DNA of 64,000 nt, from positions 61,300,595 to 61,364,594 of the forward strand of contig NC_081554.1 of NCBI RefSeq assembly GCF_963082655.1. Reading direction: 5' to 3'. Under the pieces are notes generated by a model. That model searched no databases and had not been told where the DNA came from. It was given only the letters and a program-made list of their open reading frames with translations. Position 1 is the stretch's first letter; every line of letters begins with the position of its first letter. The stretch comes from Stomoxys calcitrans (taxonomy: Eukaryota > Arthropoda > Insecta > Diptera > Muscidae). Positions 1-11,890 of this stretch are shown piece by piece. The position numbers were made by a program, and so were the translations under genes.

Positions 1-186
1 CTTTTATTTATAGCAGAGTCCGAAGGGCGTCCCGCAGTGCAACACCTCTTTGGGGAGAATTTTTTAAATGACCATGCATAACATTGTACCTCGCAAATGT
101 AGCCAACATTAAGAGGGAATAAACACCGCTTTGTCCGATGCTCTTGCCAGGATTCGAACGCGTTAAGCGTCATAGACTACAATGGC
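1..186 (-). mobile_element. SINE-1 (tRNA-derived) relic, cut by window edge
   Basis: On the minus strand this matches the body of the complete SINE at 43945-44271. It carries the blocks for 'aatgctggcaacatttgtgag' and the 'cactgcg..cgccgttcgg' segment, and the tRNA-like head survives as 'ggattcgaacgcgttaagcgt'. The 3' tail lies outside the window. It is diverged, with several indels, so it is an old copy. Confidence 0.7.
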
Positions 187-1455
187 ACGAATTCGATATC
201 CGCATCCAGGGCGAAGATATTAGAGAGTTAAAGAAGGCACAGCGGAGCGGGCCCGGTTCGGCTAGTAGCTACTATATATACATATCTACCACTTTAGGGT
301 CTTAAGCACATAAAATATGCATTGATTGCCCGATTTCGCTAAAATTTGGAACAATGAATTGCACAAGGTCAATTGATATTCGAAGCGAATATGTTGCATA
401 TTGGACCATATTTAGATATAGTTGGCATATCAGCCGAAAAGGCATAACTATAGAAAATATTTTTATTTGTATTCATTTACTTATCACAAATCTGATTCAC
501 TTTCATAAAAAATACTAAAATTTTTGTTGGCTAGATTGTTTACAATCTTCATGTGATTGCCTACATAAACCGACCAACTTCTAAGCTCTCTTTTTTTCTG
601 GCTATTGTTTGTGTTGGTTGGTGAAAATTACAAACAAAAACAAAAAAATAAATTAACTCAAATGGTGCGAAAACACTTTACGACATTTGTTGCATGGCAA
701 ACGACGTCGACTGCTGAGGCAATTTTGAACAATTAAGTAGCAACAGCATCACTTGGCAAATGGCAGAGTGGAAAGACTTAAAAGTACTTGAGTTGAGGTT
801 GTGGTTCAGCGCAGGGCGCTGGCTATCATCAGAATGGGTGGGGGTGCCAAATAAACCATAAAAAAGTGTCGTATTTGATTTGTTGTGTTACAATAAAAAT
901 TATTGCATTTATTTCAGCAATTACAATGAAGCTGGAAAACAACAAAAAAAGGGCAAATGATAAATTTATTGCAATTCCTAAGCAAATAAAGATGCCAAAT
1001 GGAGACTAAGTACGTATGACTATATGTGCGAGGGCGTGCATGTGTCTGTGTTTATGTGTGTGGTAATAAAAGCCTAAGAACGTTACATCCTTAAGGTTGA
1101 GTAGAGTTTTATTGGAAGATTTTTAGAAATGCTTAAGACCACTTTATCTCTTGAAATTGAAATTTCGTTGGCTGCAATAAAAAATATTATTGCCTCTCCT
1201 TGGCCGGAGCTGGTTGGGCTGTGTACAGTCGAACACTTGATAAAGACCCCATAAACAATTTAATGTTGGTCCCAGTTTTACAATACTGTCAATATGCCAA
1301 AATATTTGGCCATTCAATTTACCTCGCCCTCCAATTGCTGCTCAATTACTTTTTTCGCTCCTCATTGTAAGCTCATGGACTCGAGGCTGTTACAGTGTCA
1401 CGGAGAAAAGCCAATTTAATTTGCGAATACAGTAAATGAGAAAAAAGTAAACACC

Positions 1456-1486
<31 letters not shown>

Positions 1487-2523
1487 TATACAATGCAAGA
1501 AACACAACAGAAAACTCACAACTGTAACATAAAAAGTTCACTTGAAGTGTATCCAAATAAATTTAAATTACCCAAGTGCCAATAAATTCTCTGTCCTGGC
1601 CCAGCAGGACATATGCCCGGAGGTGTAACTGTAAACAAATCAACAGAAACTTAAAAAGAATTTTTGGAAAAACTCTGTCAACATCGCCACTAAATAAAAC
1701 CAACGTCTTAAGATGGTGGCCTAATGCCACAACAGCCTGCGCCACCCCTCTGCGCAACTTAGCAACGACACTAATACGACGCCTACATACAACATCCGGT
1801 AAACAATCAACCGCCGCTTTCCGTTTCCCTTTGTAAATTCTTGGCTTAGGTATTGACTGACGTATTCTTTTAGATGTTTTTGTTGTTGTATTGGTGTTTC
1901 TAAGTTGGCTTTTGCTGGTCTTATTTTCTCCATCGGCAGTTTGTTCATGGCTCGTGTTTTAAAGAATTTAGCCTTGTCTTTTTATTTTGTTATTGCATTT
2001 ATCGCTGTCATTGTTCTCTTTGAAGGCATGCATGTATGTGTATTTGTATTTACTTGTGTTTTCTTCACTGCTCGTTGTATGCGTGTGTGTATCTTTCCAC
2101 TATTGTCAAAAGTCATCGATTCGTAAAGTCGATGTATTCGTATTTGTAGCCGCGGGCATAAAATGCCATAAACTTAGCAAGAAGACTCCCCATGTAGCGT
2201 CACCAAAAAAAGTTGGGCAAGGAGCTCAGCGAATGGAAAGCGCTTTACACATTTGTCTGTTAGCTTCGACGAGTATAAAACGAAAACCAGCTACCTTAGG
2301 CGAGACTTGGAGAACTATTCTCGTAGAAGTTGTTCAACGACACACAGTAGTACTGTAACGACGAGTTCTTCATTAGTTTCAGGGATACAGTTCAACGGGA
2401 CTAGGGCGCGCTAAGGAATTTGTCAGTGACAGAGATTTAACAAGTAACAAAGCATTAAGTTTGGCCGTCCCGAACTTTGGATACATAAAACATCGGATAT
2501 ATATATGACAGCTTTATCAAATT
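187..2523. other. Unique AT-rich stretch, no gene seen
   Basis: There are only short frames without recognisable motifs. It contains a (CA)n microsatellite and one TATAAAA box (2274-2280) in a slightly GC-richer patch (2200-2450). That patch could be an old promoter or LTR fragment, but nothing downstream supports transcription. No conserved coding exon is visible. Confidence 0.6.
1465..1486. repeat. (CA)n microsatellite
   Basis: Eleven CA dinucleotides in a row, inside AT-rich unique DNA. Confidence 0.95.
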
Positions 2524-2566
2524 ATGACGGTCAAAGCATGGGTTCGAATCCTGGCGCGAACATTAG
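2524..2566 (+). mobile_element. SINE-1 head fragment (B box)
   Basis: About 43 bases match the tRNA-like head of SINE-1, including the B box 'gggttcgaatcc' and the following 'ggcg.gaacattagaaa'. The SINE body is absent; a family 1 element begins immediately downstream. Confidence 0.6.
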
Positions 2567-2567
2567 A

Positions 2568-3367
2568 AACAAGTAAAAGCGAGCTAAGTTCGGGCGGGCC
2601 GAATCTTATATACCCTCCACCATGGATCGCGTTTGTCGACTTCTTTTCCCGGAAAGGAAAGGAAATGATAGAAAGGAAAGGAATTGCTCCGCTATTGAAG
2701 CTATATCTAGTTATGGTCCGATTCGGACCATAATGGAATGTAAAATTTCAGCCAAATCGAAAAAGAATTGCTCCCTTTAAAGGCCCATAAAGATTATAGG
2801 AGAAGCCGTTGTACAAAATTTCATCCAAATCAGATAATAATTGCGCCCTAAAGAGCTCAAGAAGTCAAGATCCCAGATCGGTCCCGATTTGAACCATGCT
2901 TTGCGCAGTTGTTGAAAGTCATAACGAAACACGTTAGCAAAATTTCAGCGAAATTGGATAGGATTTGCGCCTTCTAAAGGCTCAAGAAGTCAAGACCCCA
3001 GATCTGTGTATACGACAGCTACATCAGGTTATGCACCCATACTTGGCTCAGTTGTTGAAAACCATAACAAAACACCTCATGCAAAATTTCAGCCCATTGG
3101 CCCATTTACAATCTCAACCGACCTACACCTATAGGAAGTATTTGCGAAAAAATTTCAAGCGGCTAGCTTAACTCTTTCGAAAGTTAGCGTGTTTTCGACA
3201 GACAGGCGGACGGATGGACGGACGAGCATTTCTCGTTCGACATAAAATGTCATGACGATCAATAACATATATACTTCAGGGGGTCTGAGACGTATATTTC
3301 AAGGAGTTACAAACGAAACGAATGGCGAAATTGGTATACCCCCATCCTATGGTGGAGGGTATAAAAA
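2568..3367 (+). repeat. Family 1 repeat (Helentron/HINE-like)
   Basis: It begins 'aacaagtaaaagcg', has the hairpin region 'ttcgggcgggccgaa' and then 'tataccctccaccatgg'. The core is of imperfect units built on 'atgcaaaatttcagcc' and 'agatcg..tta'. It ends with a gacagacgg-type run and 'tatggtggagggtataaaa', the inverse of the left subterminal motif. It is non-coding; the frames within it are shadows. Confidence 0.75.
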
Positions 3368-3570
3368 TGTTCAGCGTTGGATATCCCCACCAAATGCTGG
3401 CGACATTTGTGAGGTTCTTTGCCATGTAAAAACTTTTCACCAAAAAAGTGTCCGACTGCGGCACTCCATTCGAACTCGGCTACAAAAAGTAGTCCGCTTA
3501 TCATTGAGCTAAAACCTGAATCGGACAGCACTCATTGATATGTGAGAAGTTTGCCCCTGGTCCTTGAAGA
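3366..3570 (+). mobile_element. SINE-1 body, 5'-truncated
   Basis: It starts at 'ttcagcgttgg' and follows SINE-1 through 'aatgctggcgacatttgtgag', 'gactgcggcactccattcg' and 'cattgatatgtgagaagttt'. The tRNA head is missing, as expected for a 5'-truncated retroposed copy, or it was lost by recombination with the family 1 end it abuts. Confidence 0.7.
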
Positions 3571-3857
3571 TTTGGCAGACCGAACAATTTTTCGAAATAC
3601 CGAGGCGACCAAATTTAAGGGACCTGCCAAAAGGCATCCAGAGAACCTAGGGCCTTGAAATGCACATGATTTCGTTAAAACCTCAGCTCTGACCATTTGA
3701 AATTTCGAAGAGATATCTCTACCCGTTCTCAGCCGATTTTATGAGATAAGAAGATCAGGTTTATATACAAAGAATACGAAATCATCAAAAATTGTTTGGA
3801 AAATGATTTTATATCCAAGATATCTGTAAAATTACAAATACTCAAATAAATATGGAA

Positions 3858-5300
3858 ACCAGTAAGGAAGGGCAAAAGTAGGGCGGTGCCGATTGTGTAA
3901 TACCTTACACCTACCCTATAAGTACAATGTGGGATCTAATCCAATTCTGAACCAATTTTGATGGACCTCGGCGAGCAAATATATTCAACCTGTAATAACT
4001 ACGGTTGACAAATGATAACATTATGGCAAATTACCCAAAATCTAACGAATATATATGGGAGCTATATCTAATTCTGAACTGAAACTTCCCAGACAATGTG
4101 GTAGTCGTCGAGGAAAGCGTTGTGCAATGTGTAATATTGGCAAGATTGGTTAATAAATGCGCTTGCAGTGACTCTTAAAGTGAAAATCGTGCGATATACA
4201 TATATGACAGCTATATCTAAATCTGAACCGATTTCTATGAAATTCACCAGTTATATTGAGAACCATAAGAAAATCCTTCCTGCAAAATTTCGACAGAATC
4301 GGATAACAAATGATCAATTTTTTGCAATATTTCTCAAAATCAGACGAACATATACATGAGAGCTATATCTAAATCTGAACCTATTTCGAGCATACTCCTC
4401 AGAAACTGTGGCGATTTGCAAAATTTTGGCAAGATTGGTCAATAAATGCGCTTGCCGTGACTCTAGAAGTTTAAATTGGGCGATATATATATATGAGAAG
4501 TATATCTCTATCTGAACCGATTTCCATGAAATTCACAAGTAATATTGAGAGTCAAGAGAAATTCCCTACTGAAGAATTTTAAGAAAATCGGTTAACAAAA
4601 GACAATTTTATTGCAATATTACTGGAAATCGAACGAACATATATATGGGAGCTATATCTAAATCTGAACCGATTTTGACCAAACTATATGTATATTGTGG
4701 TAATCTTCGAGGAAAGCGTTGTGCAATATTTTGGCAAGATTGGTCAATAAATGCGCTTGCTGTGACTCTAGCAGTGAAAATCGGGCGATATATACATATG
4801 AGAGCTATATCTAAACCTTAACCGATTTCCATGAAATTCAACAGCAATGTTGACAGTCGTAAAAAAAATCTTTCCTGCCAAATTTCGAGAGAATCGGTTA
4901 ACAAATGACCATTTAATTGCATTATTACTGAAAATCGAACGAACATATATATGAGAGCTATATCCAGATGTGAAACGATTTTTACCAATTTCAATAGGCT
5001 CCGTCTCTAAGCCGAAAAACATGGCTGTACCAATTTTGAAGACGATCGGATGAAAACTGAGACCTGTACTTTGTACACAAATTAACATGGACAGATAGAC
5101 GGACGGACAGAGAGACAGGCAGACGGACACACAGACGGACAGACAGACAGACAGACGGTCAAAGCTGAATCGAAACAGAAAGTGATTCTGAGTCGATCGT
5201 TATACTTATCAATGGGTCTATCTCTCTTCCTTTAGGGTGTTCCAAACTAATTCACTAAGTTATAATACCCTGTACCACAGTAGTGGTGTAGAGTATAAAA
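3858..5300 (+). repeat. Family 2 repeat, near full length
   Basis: It begins 'accagtaaggaagggcaaaa' with the 'ggcggtgccgatt' hairpin region, then 'aataccttacaccta'. The core has repeated units of 'gggagctatatctaaatctg', 'aaccgattt' and 'aatgcgcttgc.gtgact'. It ends with a (GACA/GACGGACA) run (about 5090-5160) and 'gtaccacagtagtggtgtag'. The longest minus-strand frame (4768-5130) simply reads the GACA run as Cys/Ser/Leu-rich peptide and is not a gene. Confidence 0.75.
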
Positions 5301-5760
5301 AAGTATTTATTGGGTATTTATCTGGAAAATCGGTCCAGATTTATATATAGCAGCCATATATATCTTTCAGCCGATATGGCCTGTTAAGGCTATAAAAGCC
5401 ACAATTTAGGTCCGATCTTTACAAAATTTTGCATGAGATATTTTGTTTGGCGTCCCAATACCTCTGCATATATATTTTTCATCCGATATGGCATTTAAGG
5501 TTGTAGTAGCCAGAATTTTGGTCCTATCTTTTCAAAACTTTGCACTAGATGTTTCATTTGATGTCTTAATACGTTTGTAAACTTTTATTAAATCGGATCA
5601 GATTTAGATATTTTTCATACGATACGGATTTCTAAGCCTATAAATGCCAAAGTTTTGGATGAGATATTTTATTTCATGTCCCAATACGTTTCTTAAAAAT
5701 CGGGTCAGATATAGGTATAGCTCCCATATATATTTTTCATCCAATATGGACTTCTTCTTA
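5300..5760 (-). repeat. Family 2 core units, inverted
   Basis: About four units of 'catccgatatgg..' and 'cccatatatatttttc' are the reverse complement of the family 2 core. They lie head to head with the element that ends at 5300. Confidence 0.65.
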
Positions 5761-7330
5761 TATATAAAAATCAATTTGTGTTTGTTTGTATGTCTGTGTG
5801 TTCCTTATAGACTCAGAAACGGCTGAACCGATTTTCTTGAAATTTGCACAGATGGTGCATAATGATCCCGTGGTGAAAATAGGTTACTACATTTTTGATA
5901 TCTGAAGGGGGGGGGGGACCCTCCCCCTTACCCTAATTTTAAGAAACGCCAGATTTCGGAGATGGGTGGTGCGATTTAAGCGAAATTTTGTATGCTCTCA
6001 TATAGTACCTTAAAAATAAAAGTTTGGTATCCAAATTTCGGATGGGGTACCTAGGGGGGCTGCCCCACCCTAAAACCCACCAAACATATATTTAGACCAA
6101 TCACGACAATATGGGACTCAAATGAAAGGTATTTAGGATAAGAAAACGTATCTGATATCCATTTGTCGAACCAAGTTCTAGGGGGACCACCCCAACCCCC
6201 AAACACCCCTAAATCGGACATATTTACCGACCATGGCAATATGGGACTCAAATGAAAGGTATTTACGAGTAGAATACGAATCTGAAATCCAGGTGGGACC
6301 ACGTTTCTGGGGGTCCATCCCTTTCCCAAAACACCCCCCAAACAGGACTTACTTACTGACCATGGGAATATGGGACTTAGAATTATAAACTGATATCCAA
6401 ATATGGGACCAAGTGTTTGGGGTGGGGCGTCTCTCACCAAAAACATCCCTCAAAGGGGACAAATTTAAAACCATAGCAATATGGGGCTCAAGTGAAAGGT
6501 CTTTGGGAGTAAAGCACGAATTTGATATCAATATTCGGGAATAGTGTCTATGGGGCCACCCCAACCCCATAACACTACCTAAATAGTAAGTATTTTCTGA
6601 CTATTGCAATATGACGCTCAAATAAGAGGGATTTTAAAGTGGAACACGAATCCGATGTATATTTTCAAGGCCAACTCTCTGAGTGGCCGCCCATCCCCCA
6701 AAACACCCCCCAAGCCGGTCATGTTTGCCGACTATGGAAATATGGGGCTCATATTAAAGGTATGTTGGAGTAGATCACGTATCTGATATCAAAATTAGGG
6801 ACCAATGGTGTAGCGGACGTCCCACCACCATAACAACCCTGAAGTAGGACGTATTTGCTCACCAAGACAATTTGGGTCTTAAAGAGAGTGGAACTAAATA
6901 TTCATAGTTTTTAGGGCCAATACCTCAAACCGGACATATTTGCTGACTTTTGCAATAAGGAGTTTAAATAAGATTAGAAAACGAATTTGATACCCAATTT
7001 TGAGGCGAATGGCAATGTGGGGTTCAAATAAATGATACATAGATATATGAGAATAGAGCACGTTGCTGATATATTTTCCGGGCTTAGAACTTGGGGGACC
7101 ATCCCACTCCCCAAAACACCCCTAAATCGGGCATATTTACCGACCATTACAATGTGGGGCTTAAATGAAAGGTATTGGGGTTAGAGCAAGAATTGATACC
7201 CACTTTCGGGACCAATTTTCTGGGGTCTACCCTTTCCCAAAATACCCCACAAACAGCAATTTTTTAGTGACCATCGCAATATGGGGCTCAAATGAAGGTA
7301 TTTGGGAGTAGAAGGCTGTATAAGCCACAA
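5757..7330 (+). repeat. Family 3 array (~130-bp tandem units)
   Basis: The leader contains 'cggctgaaccgattttcttg' and 'gatatctgaagg' followed by a 10-G run (about 5908). About ten units of roughly 130 bp follow, each with a C-rich block (ccaccccaacccc), 'aatatgggactcaaatgaa' and 'ggtatttgggagtagaa'. Unit starts are near 6109, 6240, 6479, 6609 and 6738. The same leader and units occur in mirror orientation at 58393-60500. The C-rich blocks create long accidental Pro/Trp/Gly-rich frames (for example 6051-6446) that are not genes. Confidence 0.8.
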
Positions 7331-8766
7331 TTTTTGTCCTATCTGCCTTTCCTTACTGGTGTTTGGAACAGTGAGTTGTCATAGACTACTCCTTACATAG
7401 AATATTGCTTTTATTTATGCCATTCGTTTTGTCACAAAAGTCAAGAGCAATCCATATGACTTTCTGTAGCTCAACTAACACCCACATACAGGTATGACTT
7501 ACATTTCACCCAAATCCTAGACAATCTGTTTAGATCGCAATGTTTACCTTAAAAAATTCAAAGGTATTTATTGTCGTTTTTTTTTTCAAAGCCATATTCA
7601 GTATGTCCAAGTGTCACTCAATTGGGGTTTGCTGTTGACTTTGCCCCTGGCGTGGCATTTAAGAAAATTGGCAATCGAACTACCTTCTCCTACACCAATG
7701 CCATAACCCAAGGCACCAGTGCGGAAAACAACAACAGACAAATGAATGGAATGGTCCATAAAGAGAATGGGATCCAGCTAAACCGAAAATGTAAAAAAAA
7801 AAAAATAGCAAACAGACAATATTCGATAGCCCAGCAGCAGCGCTATAGATAGGTAAAGAAAAGTACCAAAGTTCATGAATAACATTTGCCAAAGAGCACT
7901 AAAGCAAATGGTAGTGTAGCCGTTAAGCAGTTGCTGGAGTGTTGGATTTAAAGAATTTCCAAAGGGGTTGGGTGACTAAGGGGGTTTGAGGTTACGCCGC
8001 ATTTTAAAACGATTATCATATCAAAATGTTCTCTTTGCAAAGGGGCTACAAGCAGCACATTGGGGGAGGAGAATTGCATATTTGGCATAGCTTTTGGTTG
8101 TCATCTTGAAATACTAGTGAAGCGGCAACCATTTCACATTTGCTTTAGCCTCTATTTTCCACTTCCTGCCTGAGGAAATCTATAAAATTTAAATTACAGC
8201 ATAAAATAATGATAGCTCTGCCATAAAATGTGGGGGACTTTTATGGGGAATGCTGTTTTCGCCGTCTTCTTCTTCCTCTTCTTCTTGTTCTTCTCTATCA
8301 TCGAATTGTTTCACTTACTAAAGCGGAAATTAAATATAGTTTGCAAAGTTTCTACTGCTCCATAACACTCGCAAACTTGCTAGAAACTTTCTTACTAACA
8401 TTACCATTTACATACTTGAACTTGGTAGTCATTCAAACAACCACACACAGAAACATACACAACACCACACCCACATGTGTGTATGTAAATTACATACTAC
8501 CAAGTTGGCAGCAAGGAATAATTCTGAAAGTTTTTTTTTGTTTTTATTAACCGCATCCTTAGTTCCGGTTTGATGTTGTTTTCTTTTTTCTGTGGTTTTT
8601 GTATCACCGGAAAACATTTACTTTCTCAAATAGGAACAGAACAGCTTAAATGAGGGATGAAGTCTATTGCAAGCATAAATTTGTATATTGGGGTGTTTAC
8701 GCAAACATATCGAATTTGTTGTTGATTTAGAATTTGCAGGATAAGAAAGGAGAAGTAAAAGCTTTT
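7331..8766. other. Mostly unique stretch, no gene seen
   Basis: It begins with a scrap of the inverted family 2 head ('cctttccttactgg', about 7349-7362). The rest is AT-rich unique sequence with poly-A/T runs and a CTT-rich patch (about 8263-8295). Frames such as 8230-8550 have no recognisable domain. No splice-flanked exon is convincing. Confidence 0.55.
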
Positions 8767-9190
8767 TAATTTCGGGCGGGCCGAATCTTATATACCCACC
8801 ACCATGGATCGTTCTTTGCTTGTAATTTCTTTATAGGCAAACAAAGGTTAATTTATAAGAAGTGCTAAGCCTTTGGAGTCATATCAGGTTATGAACCGAT
8901 TCGGGCCACACTCATTGTGCAGCACCGTGTTAGACTATATTTGGCATGTATGCTGAAGGTCATAGGAGAAGTCGTTGTACAGAGTTGCGCCCTCTAGCGG
9001 CTTAAGAAGTATAATCAGGAGACCGGTTTATATGGGAGTTATGTCAGCACCGTGTTAGACCATATTTGGTATGTATATTGAAGATCATAGGAGAAGTCGT
9101 AGTTCAGAATTGAGCCGTGTAGAGGCTCAAGGAGTATAATCGGGAGACCGGTTTATATGGGAGTTATGTCAAGTTATGAATCGACTTAGA
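8767..9190 (+). repeat. Family 1 head, truncated
   Basis: It has the head motifs 'agtaaaagctttttaatttc' and 'gggcgggccgaatcttatat' and then 'acccaccaccatggatcg'. About two core units with 'gaccggtttatatgggagtt' follow. LINE-A's 3' end replaces the far end at about 9192. Confidence 0.65.
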
Positions 9191-9191
9191 C

Positions 9192-10880
9192 CATGGTTAG
9201 GTTGGAATAGGTTTAAGTGGCAGCCCGCCATCAGACTCACTTAGACGTTTTCGTCCATTGTGATACCACAGAAATAGAAGAAGGATGATGCCTTCTAGTT
9301 CCTACCGTTGAGCCAACCACATCGCTTTAGAAGGCCCATTAACTTGCGAATGTTCACACCCGCTAAATCAGACAGGTTCTCAAAGAAATGAGAAACTCCT
9401 CTTGACTTCTAGTGCGGTACATACACGCAAAAGGTGTTCTATAGTCTCTTCTTCTTCGATGTCCTCACAGCTTCTGCAAAAGTTGTTCCTGGCAACCTTC
9501 AGTCTGTCAGCATGTTTTTCGATTAGACAGTGCCATGACGGACTGCCATGACGGACTGAGACATCTATTCTAGCCAATGACAGCAAAGCAGTAAACCTCT
9601 TCAAGTCTAGTTTAGGCCACATAGTTTTGAAATGCTCACAGCCCCCTCTTTGTGACCATCTATCATTCGTTGTCCTTCGGGTCTGGTCCTGAAAACTTTA
9701 CATTTCGCTAGAGGCATTCCCACAGATTCCAGTGTCCCTGGAATGTGTAAGGTTGTTTCTAGTCTCGCAAGCTTGTCCGCTATACAATTTCCTAGGATAT
9801 CTCTGTGGCCCGGCACCCAGAACAGGTGAATTTTAAATTGTTTAGCCATCTTTTTGAGAGATCTGCGACAGTTGATGACGGTTTTTGTGTTCAGAAATAC
9901 GTTTTCCAGAGATTTAATGACTGTCTGGCTATCTGAGAAGATAACCATTCGTTGTCCTTTGGGGTTGGTCCTGAAAATTAACCTTACATGTCGCTAGAAG
10001 CATACCCAAGGATTCCAGTATTCCTGGAATGTGTAGGGTAGTTCCAAGTCTCGCAAGCTTGTCCGCTTTACAATTTTCAGGGGAATTTTCAACTGTTCAG
10101 CCATCTTTTTGAGAGATCTGCGACAGTTGAAGACGGTTTTTGTGTTCAGGTATACGTTTTCCAGAGATTTAATGGCTGTCTGAGATATGTATATTTGTGC
10201 TAATCGTCATTATGACCATCTATCATTCGTTGTCCTTCGGGCGTGGTCCTAAAAACGTATCTTACATGTCGCTAGAGCGTTCCTCTGGAATGTTTATGGT
10301 AGATCCTACTCTCCCAAGCTCGCCAGCTTTAGAATTTCCTGGGATATCTCTGTGGCCCGGCAACCAGAACAGGTGAATTTTCAACTGTTCAGCCATCTTT
10401 TTGAGAGATCTGCGACAGTTGAAGACGGTTTTTGTGTTCAGAAATACGTTTTCCAGAGATTTAATGACTGTCTGAGAAGATATTTATGCTTATCGTCTTT
10501 ATGACATTACTTCCTTTATTGCAAGGATATCCGCTTGATTCACACTGCAGTGGTCGGGAGGCTCAGCAAGGCTGTAATCCAGACTGCTTGGAACATTGGA
10601 TATTGTATCAAGGATAAAGCAGTGTCGGTAGCCGTCACATGACCAAAAAGAAAGCTCCCTTAATCTAATGGCAATGGTCGCTGAAATTTGTATAGCCACA
10701 ATGTCCAAAGGCTTAAGATGTTGCATTAAATTCAGTGCATCAGGTAATGTCGTCCTCAGTAGGGCGGTGATGCATAAACAAGCCAGTTAAGTATTGAGCA
10801 GTTGATGCACTTTTGAAGCGCCGTCCACCAGACCACAACACCATAAAGCATTATACGTCTATCAACTGCAGTATATAACC
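9192..10880 (-). mobile_element. LINE-A, 3' half (RT thumb, RNase H, Zn-finger C-terminus)
   Basis: This is a minus-strand non-LTR retrotransposon fragment of the RNase H-bearing (I/LOA-like) kind. From 5' to 3' there is an RT thumb piece (MLYGVVVWWTAL near 10840, 'IAIRLRELSFWS' near 10660), then the RNase H start ('DHCSVNQADILAIKE'). Repeated RNase H segments follow, with 'FSDSQTVIKSL' and 'FWVPGHRDILGNCIADKLAR' in the most 3' copy (9607-9948). The C-terminus carries CxxC..H....C ('CRSCEDIEEEETIEHLLRVC', 9380-9622). The 3' tail at 9192-9271 ends in ttagg-type sequence. The RNase H stretch is present about three times in tandem (from 9656, 9943 and 10215). No RT catalytic region remains, and there are many frame breaks. 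Domain identity is clear; the clade name is less sure. Confidence 0.85.
9656..10475 (-). repeat. Tandem triplication of the LINE-A RNase H segment
   Basis: The block running from 'cattcgttgtcctt' to 'gttttccagagatttaatg' occurs at about 9656-9942, 9943-10214 and 10215-10475, each roughly 260-290 bp. Copies differ by point changes and small deletions, so the duplications are not recent. Confidence 0.8.
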
Positions 10881-11890
10881 AGTGCACGACAATCTGTAAA
10901 AATTTTAAGAAAATCGGTTCAGCCAAGTATCATGTATTCATAATGGGTCTAATGGCGTTTTTGAGGGGTGGCGTGACCGCTATACTTCGATCTGATTTTG
11001 TATGCCAGATTCGAAATATACTCCCGCATACTTTTCACTTGAGCCCCATATTGAAAGGAACGTCCAATATGTTTGTTTGAGGGAGTTTTGGGGTTGGGGC
11101 GGCCCGATGGTTACCTAGACTCAAATTTTAATACAATATTCGTATTCTACTCCCCGATACCTTTAATTTGATACCTATATTGTGCCGATCGTTCCACTTT
11201 TGATTTTCGGTTGTGTTTTTGGCATAAAGAGGAGGGTCCGTCCCCTTTCCGATACCGAAAAATTATATAGCCTATGTTTCCTTCCAGACCAACCATCACA
11301 ATATGCTAAAATTTCGAAAAAATCGGTTCTGCCATTTTTGAGTCTATACGGAACAAACAAACCGAGACCCATAAATCCGAGATTGGCTAATGAGCCCATT
11401 TTGGGCGTTTTTGTGGGGGTGGGGTGACCCCCTATACTTCGACATAAATTTGTATGCTAGATTCGTTATCAACTCCCGCATACTTTTCATTTGATACCCA
11501 TAATGTCCTTATCGGTCCACTTTTGATTTTGGGTGGTGTTTTCGGGGTTACGGTGGAGGGTCCACCCCCTTTCGTTATCAATAAATTATAAATCCTATTC
11601 CTACTTCCAGACCATATTCGTAATCGACTCCCGAATACCTCTTATTTGAGTCCCATATTGTCATGATCGTCACATAAACATATTTTAAGGGGTTTAGGGG
11701 CTGGGGCGGCCCCCAGGTACTTGGACCCATCTTTTATTATGAAATTCGTACTCTACTCTTGAATACCTTTCATTTGAATTCCATATTGTCCCGACCGGCC
11801 CACTTATATTTTTGGGTAGTACTTTTGGGGTAAGGGGGATGGTCCGCCCCCCTTCCGATATAAAAAAGTAATGTAGCCTATGTTTCCTAC
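10880..11890 (-). repeat. Family 3 fragments
   Basis: There are several partial sets of the 130-bp unit in the same orientation as 58393-60500, with 'catttgatacccatatt', 'ggtggagggtccaccccc' and 'aagaaaatcggttc'. They sit between the two LINE-A pieces. Both borders share 'acaatctgt.aaa', suggesting recombination at microhomology. Confidence 0.7.

Noticed and set aside
2268..2310. TATA promoter of a host gene
   Set aside because: One TATAAAA box in a short GC-richer patch, with no downstream coding exon or splice donor recognised; left as a remark only.
4768..5130. 120-codon frame starting with Ser/Cys/Leu-rich repeats
   Set aside because: Begins in the GACA/GACG run and continues through family 2 units; it resembles a signal peptide only by composition.
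6051..6446. 131-codon Pro/Trp/Gly-rich frame
   Set aside because: Lies across family 3 130-bp units; the periodic amino-acid pattern follows the DNA repeat.
7470..7505. Recursive splice (ratchet) site, 'acatacaggtatga'
   Set aside because: The AG/GT junction exists, but the pyrimidine tract is poor and the donor is weak.
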